Shown: piece by piece, positions 59,595 to 64,000 of the stretch | Layout of the letters: each line of letters opens with the position of its first letter | Position numbering within the stretch: position 1 is the first letter of the stretch | Source of the DNA: JBPCNH01 sp051001455 | Lineage (GTDB): Bacteria; Actinomycetota; CADDZG01; WHSQ01 | Assembly: GCA_051001455.1 (NCBI GenBank) | Contig: JBPCNH010000004.1 | Location: forward strand, 186,001 to 250,000 | Length of the DNA: 64,000 nucleotides | Direction: 5' to 3' | The notes under the pieces: generated by a model | Database searches by the model: none | What the model was told of the DNA's origin: nothing | What the model saw: the letters and a program-made list of their open reading frames with translations, nothing else | Made by a program: the position numbers and the translations under genes

Positions 59595-60776
59595 CTAGAG
59601 CTTCGCGACTTGATCGAACCCGAGCTCGACCGGAGTCTCTCGCCCGAAGATATTAACGAGCACCTTGAGCTTCGACTGGTCGACGTTGATCTCGGAGATA
59701 GAACCCGTGAAATTCGCGAACGGGCCGGTCTGCACCCTGACGCTTTCGCCCTCTTCGAACTCGAGACGGGGACGTAGCTTCTTCTTGTCCTCGGGCTTCA
59801 CCTGCAGGATCTTGTCGATCTCCTTGTCGGACAAGGGGGTCGGCTTTGCGCCCGATCCGACGAAACCAGTGACGCCGGGGGTCTCGCGCACGGCGCGCCA
59901 GGCATCGTCTTCGAGGTACATACGCACCAAGAGGTAACCGGGGAAAACCTTCTTCTGAACGATCTGCTTCTTGCCCTGCTTGATCTCCATGACGTCTTCC
60001 ATCGGGATCACCACCTCGAAGACCGAGTCCTCGACATTCATGGACTGGATCCTGGTGAGGAGGTTGGTCTTGACCTTGTTCTCGTACCCCGCGTAGGTAT
60101 GCACGACGTACCAGGAACCGGGCCGCTCGGTCGGCGGCACCGTAGCCTCGAAGTCATAGGCCGCCTCGGCCTCGTCCTCGGTCGCCGCGTCCTCGTCAGT
60201 CGGGGCGGGCTCGACGTCGGCGGATGCGTCCTCGGACTCCTGGGCAGCAGCCTCGGTGGCAGGCTCGTCCTGGGGCATCGGAGCAGCCGACTCGTCCTCC
60301 CCCACATCGGGAAGATCGGGTTCCGAGATGGTCGCGCTCTCGACGAGATCGGGACCCTCGGCAGGATCTGCCGGGACGTCGATGGACGCCTCCGGATCCT
60401 CCGGAGCTGCCGTACCGGTCACTTCGGCCGTGTCGTCGGCGGCAGGCTGCAAAGCCTCGGCGTAAGCAGGTTCGACATCGGCCTCGGCGCCGGATTCGGC
60501 CAGCAGCCGCTGAGCCTCTTGCTCATCACCCTGAGGGTCGGGAGAGGCAGGATCGGAGGGACCACCTTCGTCTTCGACCAACTCGGCCTCGGGATCGATA
60601 CCGAGCGCGTCGACGGATTCGGCCTCGGTGGCGGCGTCTTCGAGCGCCTCGACCGCCTCAGGAGATTCGGCTCCGGTCGGGCTGGCCGCTGCTCCCTTGT
60701 CCGCTTCGTCCATGGGCTCTTCAGCAGGCACCTCGATAGGCTCGTTCTGCTGCTCGTCCACTTCGGTGTCTCTCAT
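59595..60776 (-). CDS. nusG: Transcription termination/antitermination protein NusG with a ~210-residue acidic N-terminus
   Basis: The NGN domain begins at about residue 220 (GSWYVVHTYAGYENKVKTNL), continues through VFPGYLLVRMYL, and the KOW domain (EEGESVRVQTGPFANFTGSI) closes the 393-residue protein. The preceding ~210 residues are low-complexity, rich in Glu, Asp, Ala and Pro, without aromatic clusters. Typical NusG has about 180 residues, and actinobacterial ones carry shorter acidic leaders. The ATG overlaps the secE stop (ATGA), so the extension is translated. The NGN binds the polymerase clamp; the KOW domain binds Rho or S10. Confidence 0.96.
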   Translation of the reverse strand: MRDTEVDEQQNEPIEVPAEEPMDEADKGAAASPTGAESPEAVEALEDAATEAESVDALGIDPEAELVEDEGGPSDPASPDPQGDEQEAQRLLAESGAEADVEPAYAEALQPAADDTAEVTGTAAPEDPEASIDVPADPAEGPDLVESATISEPDLPDVGEDESAAPMPQDEPATEAAAQESEDASADVEPAPTDEDAATEDEAEAAYDFEATVPPTERPGSWYVVHTYAGYENKVKTNLLTRIQSMNVEDSVFEVVIPMEDVMEIKQGKKQIVQKKVFPGYLLVRMYLEDDAWRAVRETPGVTGFVGSGAKPTPLSDKEIDKILQVKPEDKKKLRPRLEFEEGESVRVQTGPFANFTGSISEINVDQSKLKVLVNIFGRETPVELGFDQVAKL

Positions 60777-61066
60777 AGATCGATCCCGAACAATGCGAAT
60801 ACCGCTTTGCTGAACAGGGTGTCCATCCCGAAGATCAAAGCGGCGACGAAGATGACGCTGACGAGCACGACGATCGAGTAGGCCACCGTCTCTTGACGGG
60901 TGGGCCACGCAACCTTCTTGAGCTCCGCGATCACTTCTTTGATGAACTGGCGCGGCTTGGTGCGCTCCTTCTTACCTGCCGCACCGGGCGGTTTCGGCTG
61001 AGGACGCTGGGCAGGCTTCTTCGCCTGCTCTTGCTTCTTCATCGCACGCTTGTACTGCCTGTTCAC
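60773..61066 (-). CDS. secE: Protein translocase subunit SecE
   Basis: A 97-residue single-span SecE. A basic, Gln/Lys/Pro-rich N-terminus is followed by the amphipathic helix FIKEVIAELKKVAWPTRQET and one membrane helix (VVLVSVIFVAALIFGMDTLF). The GTG at 61066 with GAAGGGGCTC upstream is chosen; an ATG at 61096 would add ten residues. It overlaps nusG (ATGA). No rpmG gene was found upstream. Confidence 0.93.
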   Translation of the reverse strand: MNRQYKRAMKKQEQAKKPAQRPQPKPPGAAGKKERTKPRQFIKEVIAELKKVAWPTRQETVAYSIVVLVSVIFVAALIFGMDTLFSKAVFALFGIDL

Positions 61067-61214
61067 ACGAGCCCCTTCTGGTAGGTCACCTCGCATCCCA
61101 AGTCTCCGCTCCTGGACGCGCTGCGTAAGGGTCCTAGCGGGGGGGGATGAAACGAACCCGAAGGATAGCACCTTCGTGCCCGAAGAGCCCCCTCATCCCC
61201 GAAAGGCGGTGGCA

Positions 61215-61247
61215 GGAGGACAACCCCCTCCGGAGAATCACCTCTCC
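61215..61247. repeat. Tandem palindromes upstream of the LVIVD gene
   Basis: Two back-to-back imperfect repeats, each with self-complementary ends: GGAGG...CCTCC (61215-61231) and GGAGA...TCTCC (61232-61247). They lie 44 bp before the LVIVD start in the secE-LVIVD divergent region. They could be an operator for either gene. Confidence 0.5.
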
Positions 61248-61290
61248 AGACAGTCATTTACTTAATCCAACCCTATGGGGGTGCAAGAAG

Positions 61291-62439
61291 ATGAAGCGGC
61301 TACTCACCATCGCCTTGGCGACATCACTGGCTTTCGGCATGGTGCCGGCCGCCGGGGCAGGCATTGACCTGAACCAGGCGGGCCCGTCTCAAGGCGGCAT
61401 CTCCTCGGACAACGTCGAATGGATCAAGCACATCCCCTTCAGCGGGCCCAGCGGCTCGGGTGGCCGGCTCGTCGGTCGCTACTTCTATGCGCTGGACGCG
61501 ACGAAACTGACGATCTACGACACCAAGGATCCTTTGAACCCGGAACTGGTCGGCATGCTCGAGAACCCGCACGAGCCGATCTTCAGCCGTGAGGACGTAG
61601 ACACCAACGGGCGCATCCTCCTTATGCCGAACCTCGCGTACGCTCCGGGGCCGCTGCATATCGTCGACGTCGAAGACAAGACCAACCCGACGATCATCGC
61701 TTCGGTCCCCAACACCAGCGAACACACTTTCTCCTGCATCCTCGATTGCAAGTGGGCCTACGGCTCAGAGGGCGGGATCATCGACCTGCGTGACCCCGCG
61801 AACCCCGTAAAGGCGGAGGAGAAGTGGGGAGACGGCACCCCCAGTGGCAGCAACGCTCACGACGTAACCGAGGTCAGCCCTGGGATCGTACTGACGGCTA
61901 CCCCGACGATCATGCTGCTCGACGCGCGGAAGAACCCGAAGAAGCCGAAGTTGCTGGCGAGCGGCAGCACCATCGACATGCGCTTCCAGCACACCGCGGT
62001 GTGGCCCAACCAGGGCAAAGACCGTTGGATCCTCATGGCCGGAGAGACCAACTTTCAGCCTCGTTGCAGCGACACGAGGGGCGCCTTCATGACGTTCGAC
62101 TCGAAGAACTGGAAGAAGACGCGCACCTTCAAGATGGTCGACGAATACCGAGTATCGAACGGCACCTACGTCGACGGACAACCGGCCGTCAATGCCATCG
62201 GCTGCTCGTCCCATTGGCATGAAGAGCGTCCGACGTTCAAGAACGGCGGACATGTGGCCGCTGCGTTCTTCGAGCACGGCACGCGCTTCCTCGACATCAA
62301 GAAGGACGGAAAGGTAGAAGAGATCGGCTGGTTCGTTCCGCATCTCGGTTCCACCGGCGCCGTTTACTGGCGTACGAAAGACATCGTCTACACCACCGAC
62401 TACACGCGGGGTATCGACATCTTGAAGTTCAACGACTAA
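61291..62439 (+). CDS. Secreted LVIVD-repeat beta-propeller protein
   Basis: A 382-residue exported protein. A signal peptide (MKRLLTIALATSLAFGMVPA, cleavage likely after AGA near 23) is followed by LVIVD-type propeller repeats, such as YALDATKLTIYDTKDPLNPE, GPLHIVDVEDKTNPTII and GGIIDLRDPANPV. Conserved His and Cys (SEHTFSCILDCKWAYG, CSSHWHEERP, HTAVWP) suggest metal binding or disulfides. The upstream codons are not used. The function of this family is not established. A terminator hairpin follows. Confidence 0.85.
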   Translation: MKRLLTIALATSLAFGMVPAAGAGIDLNQAGPSQGGISSDNVEWIKHIPFSGPSGSGGRLVGRYFYALDATKLTIYDTKDPLNPELVGMLENPHEPIFSREDVDTNGRILLMPNLAYAPGPLHIVDVEDKTNPTIIASVPNTSEHTFSCILDCKWAYGSEGGIIDLRDPANPVKAEEKWGDGTPSGSNAHDVTEVSPGIVLTATPTIMLLDARKNPKKPKLLASGSTIDMRFQHTAVWPNQGKDRWILMAGETNFQPRCSDTRGAFMTFDSKNWKKTRTFKMVDEYRVSNGTYVDGQPAVNAIGCSSHWHEERPTFKNGGHVAAAFFEHGTRFLDIKKDGKVEEIGWFVPHLGSTGAVYWRTKDIVYTTDYTRGIDILKFND

Positions 62440-62453
62440 ACCAGATAAGAACC

Positions 62454-62489
62454 GAGAAAGAGGGGCCGGGGCAACCCGGTCCCTTTCTC
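62454..62489 (+). terminator. Terminator after the LVIVD gene
   Basis: A 9-bp stem, GGGGCCGGG with CCCGGTCCC around GCAA, continued by GAGAAA/TTTCTC pairing, 22 bp after the stop. The 3' arm supplies the TTTCTC tract. Confidence 0.82.
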
Positions 62490-62511
62490 ATGCCTTCTTC
62501 TCGCGAGATCG

Positions 62512-62553
62512 CAGGGCGGGAGGGACTCGAACCCCCGACCGCTGGTTTTGGAG
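62512..62553 (-). pseudogene. tRNA-Trp 3' half (attachment-site remnant), copy 1
   Basis: On the minus strand the sequence reads CTCCAAA (anticodon loop, CCA), ACCAG (stem), CGGTC (variable), GGGGG-TTCGAGT-CCCTC (a perfect T-arm) and CCGCCCT-G (3' acceptor and discriminator). The 5' half is absent: upstream bases do not pair with ACCAG and no D-arm is found. This is the classic scar of integrase-mediated insertion into a tRNA gene, with the crossover at the anticodon loop. It lies 23 bp after the LVIVD terminator. Confidence 0.8.
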
Positions 62554-62680
62554 TTCCGCACCGACTCTACGGCGCCACCCTGTCGAGCCCTGGCTCGCCC
62601 GTGTCCGATCCGCTTCCGTCCGTCACGGTCTCGTCCGTCTGATCTAGAGCGCTCACGGCGTTAGCAGAGCGTTAGCAGGA
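62512..62680 (-). repeat. Island-boundary unit 1 (tRNA-Trp remnant to TTAGCA pair)
   Basis: The unit holds the tRNA-Trp 3' half, about 105 bp of unrelated sequence, and two TTAGCA words 11 bp apart (62661 and 62672). The distance from GGGCGGG to the first TTAGCA is 147 bp. Unit 2 at 63529 repeats the arrangement at 148 bp. The middle parts share only short words. Confidence 0.65.
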
Positions 62681-62719
62681 TCGTGCGGACTCATGGCTGA
62701 TCGTGAGGGAGAGGAGGAT

Positions 62720-63136
62720 TCACTCTCCTCCATGCACCCGGAAGCCCATGGCGCGACCCGCGGTAGCTAGTTCGCCGTCATGAGTCGCCAGAGCAAGATC
62801 GTCAAACTCTGGCTTGGCAAGGAGAGCACTCGCTAGATGGATCGCGTCGAGCGAGCCGATCATGGTCGGGAAAGGTTCGGCCGCCCGTTCGAGCACAGAT
62901 GAATCCAGCTCGATCAGATCGAAGGCCTCTATGGTCTCGAGAACCTCGGCTCGATAGCGGGATACGTCCCCATCTCGAAGCCCGAGCCGGATCCGCGCAC
63001 GGTCGATCGTCCGCAGGCACTCGAGGTGGATCAACTCGCTCGAAACGGGGTTCTCGATCTTGGACCAAATCCGTAGCCGCCCCGGTTCTCCCAGTACAAC
63101 TCGAAGCAAGACCGAAGAGTCGATGTAGACATTCAA
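62720..63136 (-). CDS. vapC: PIN-domain toxin (VapC family)
   Basis: A 138-residue PIN RNase. The acidic residues of the active site are present: Asp6 in VYIDSSVLL, Glu39 in HLECLRT, Asp97 in SLDAIHLASAL and Asp120 in ATHDGELA. Such toxins cut tRNA or rRNA when freed from antitoxin. The TTG start overlaps the antitoxin stop (TTGA), the usual coupling; the ATG two codons in is out of frame. Confidence 0.88.
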   Translation of the reverse strand: MNVYIDSSVLLRVVLGEPGRLRIWSKIENPVSSELIHLECLRTIDRARIRLGLRDGDVSRYRAEVLETIEAFDLIELDSSVLERAAEPFPTMIGSLDAIHLASALLAKPEFDDLALATHDGELATAGRAMGFRVHGGE

Positions 63137-63390
63137 TGCTCGGTGCGCTCCTCGAGCAGTAGATCGGTTGAGCTGATCTTCCATCCGGCACGCTTATGGC
63201 GGCGACTCCGGATGCTCTTGAAGCTGCGAGACGCGGGCAGAACGCGAATTCGTTCCCTGCCATCGGCGAGGGGAACGATGCGGGCGATCGGACGGTTGCG
63301 GTCTGTCACGACCACCTCGGCTCCCTTCTCCACGGCTCGGAGGTGCTCCGACAATCGATCCTTGAGTTCAGCGATCTTGACGGTTTTCAT
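63133..63390 (-). CDS. vapB: Phd/YefM-type antitoxin (VapB partner)
   Basis: An 85-residue antitoxin. The N-terminal Phd fold (MKTVKIAELKDRLSEHLRAV, GAEVVVTDRNRPIARIVPL) binds DNA. The basic C-terminal part (RSFKSIRSRRHKRAGWKIS, then LLLEERTEH) should wrap the toxin. The start is the family Met; six upstream codons are dropped. A GCCAC-AA-GTGGC palindrome 12 bp upstream is a candidate autoregulatory operator. Confidence 0.88.
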   Translation of the reverse strand: MKTVKIAELKDRLSEHLRAVEKGAEVVVTDRNRPIARIVPLADGRERIRVLPASRSFKSIRSRRHKRAGWKISSTDLLLEERTEH

Positions 63391-63401
63391 GGCTACATCT
63401 A

Positions 63402-63413
63402 GCCACAAGTGGC
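63402..63413. promoter_or_regulatory. Candidate antitoxin operator
   Basis: The perfect palindrome GCCACAAGTGGC lies 12 bp upstream of the antitoxin ATG, where Phd/VapB proteins commonly bind to repress their own operon. The bases up to 63528 hold no gene that I can support. Confidence 0.5.
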
Positions 63414-63528
63414 CAAGTTACGCAAGAAGGCATTTGGGACTGGAGGAAGGGAGGGCCTCCTCCTCCCTTTGCTAACCATCTGCAAACGGCAGCGCATCTC
63501 GATACCGACGCGACAGGATGAAACAGAG

Positions 63529-63570
63529 CAGGGCGGGAGGGATTCGAACCCCCGGCCACTGGTTTTGGAG
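63529..63570 (-). pseudogene. tRNA-Trp 3' half (attachment-site remnant), copy 2
   Basis: The same partial tRNA as at 62512: CTCCAAA loop, ACCAG, TGGCC variable, GGGGG-TTCGAAT-CCCTC T-arm, CCGCCCT-G acceptor end, without a 5' half. The anticodon-side word CTGGTTTTGGAGTTCC (plus strand) is identical in both copies. The four bases beyond the loop are shared too, which marks an integration core rather than tRNA structure. Confidence 0.8.
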
Positions 63571-63696
63571 TTCCTCGCCGGCCATTCGACAGGGCCCGTT
63601 GCGGCCCTGGGACGCCTTTCCTCCTTCCGGTTCCGTGCGGCCATGGACCGGAGTGTCGATAGCGACTTCCTGGGGTGGTTAGCAGTCCGTTAGCAA
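63529..63696 (-). repeat. Island-boundary unit 2 (tRNA-Trp remnant to TTAGCA pair)
   Basis: A second copy of the arrangement at 62512: tRNA-Trp 3' half, about 108 bp of spacer, then TTAGCA at 63679 and 63690, again 11 bp apart. It stands upstream of the DUF433 gene, while unit 1 stands downstream of the VapC gene, so the two units flank the VapBC pair. Confidence 0.65.
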
Positions 63697-63736
63697 GATG
63701 CTGCGCTTTCTGGTCGGACTCCCTAGACTCATCGGT

Positions 63737-63991
63737 ATGGCTCGAACCGAGGAGCACACCGTAGAGGTCTTCCCCGGGATCACGATGGATCCCGAGACCC
63801 GTTTCGGGAAGCCTTGCATCGCCGGCACCCGCGTGGATGTGGCAACCGTGGTGGGGGCGGTGGCCGCGGGTGAGCAGACCGCAACGATCCAGGACGAGTA
63901 CAGCCTCACGGCCGACCAGGTGAACGCGGCGCTTCGATACGCGACCCACCTCGCCGACCACGCACCCCCGGCGGTCAAGCAAGACTCGTGA
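63737..63991 (+). CDS. DUF433-domain antitoxin
   Basis: An 84-residue protein of the DUF433 family. The core is FPGITMDPETRFGKPCIAGT followed by RVDVATVVGAVAAGE and a helix-turn-helix-like tail (YSLTADQVNAALRYATHLAD). DUF433 proteins are the antitoxin of a pair with DUF5615 toxins. The start MARTEEHTVEVFPG is preferred over the GTG/TTG-type upstream codons. It overlaps the next gene as GTGA. Confidence 0.82.
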   Translation: MARTEEHTVEVFPGITMDPETRFGKPCIAGTRVDVATVVGAVAAGEQTATIQDEYSLTADQVNAALRYATHLADHAPPAVKQDS

Positions 63992-64000
63992 GGGTCCTGC
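63988..64000 (+). CDS. Start of a probable DUF5615 PIN-like toxin (cut by window end)
   Basis: A GTG at 63988 overlaps the DUF433 stop and opens a frame beginning MRVL, the usual first residues of DUF5615 toxins (MRVLLDE...). Only 13 bases are visible, so the call rests on position. Confidence 0.45.

Noticed and set aside
61067..61290. Search for rpmG (L33) upstream of secE
   Set aside because: No CxxC-bearing 50-residue frame exists in either strand of this gap.
62554..62660. Possible 5' half of tRNA-Trp next to copy 1
   Set aside because: GTAGAG occurs but the distance to the anticodon is wrong, no D-stem forms, and no acceptor AGGGCGG is found.
63409..63693. A 94-codon plus-strand frame containing GGRDSNPRPLVLEF
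   Set aside because: This peptide is the well-known false translation of the antisense of a tRNA 3' half; the frame runs across the tRNA-Trp remnant and spacer and has no family.

Overview
The window comes from a bacterial chromosome of roughly 60% G+C and is best read as a deep-branching member of the Actinomycetota. The evidence is the coproporphyrin-dependent haem genes (hemE, cgoX, hemQ), a DUF222/13E12-type HNH protein, a Zn-type S14, a GroES operon controlled by CIRCE/HrcA, and the order glmM-glmS-nnrD-alr-hydrolase-tsaE-tsaB-rimI-tsaD-groES-groEL downstream of the ribosomal protein cluster. No rRNA gene and no complete tRNA gene is present, so genus and species cannot be read from the sequence.

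Almost all minus-strand genes form one supercluster that reads from right to left: secE-nusG-rplK-rplA, rplJ-rplL, rpoB-rpoC, rpsL-rpsG-fusA-tuf, the S10/spc/alpha block from rpsJ to rplQ with secY, adk, map and infA, then truA, rplM-rpsI, glmM, glmS, nnrD, alr, an alpha/beta hydrolase, the t6A genes tsaE-tsaB-rimI-tsaD, and groES-groEL, which runs off the left edge. Stop/start overlaps (ATGA, TGATG, TAATG) are very common. Three plus-strand insertions break the series: a sulfotransferase at 1.3-2.0 kb, rsgA at 57.2-58.3 kb, and a mixed 13-kb block at 12.4-25.4 kb. That block carries a trehalose-synthase-type glycosyltransferase, an ECF sigma factor with an alkyltransferase, a membrane protein, the haem genes, a lipoprotein gene broken by an amber codon, aconitase, an amidohydrolase lipoprotein and the HNH protein.

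Regulatory signals are unusually legible. A glmS self-cleaving ribozyme lies upstream of glmS. A perfect CIRCE sits on the groES promoter. An L10 leader followed by a terminator precedes rplJ. Promoters of the form TTGACC-N17-TATCCT precede rplM and rpsL, and a related one precedes rpoB. Terminator hairpins follow rpsI, map, rpoC, rplL and the LVIVD gene.

The right end (62.5-64 kb) is the edge of a genomic island. Two partial tRNA-Trp 3' halves, each followed about 148 bp on by an 11-bp-phased pair of TTAGCA repeats, delimit a Phd/VapC toxin-antitoxin pair, and a DUF433-led pair begins just beyond. The orientation predicts an intact trnW to the right of the window. The observations most worth checking are the glmS ribozyme in this lineage, the tRNA-fragment-delimited toxin-antitoxin modules, the amber-interrupted lipoprotein, the 210-residue acidic N-terminus of NusG and similar tails on L10, L17, L22 and S3, and a TruA that appears to start at CTG.
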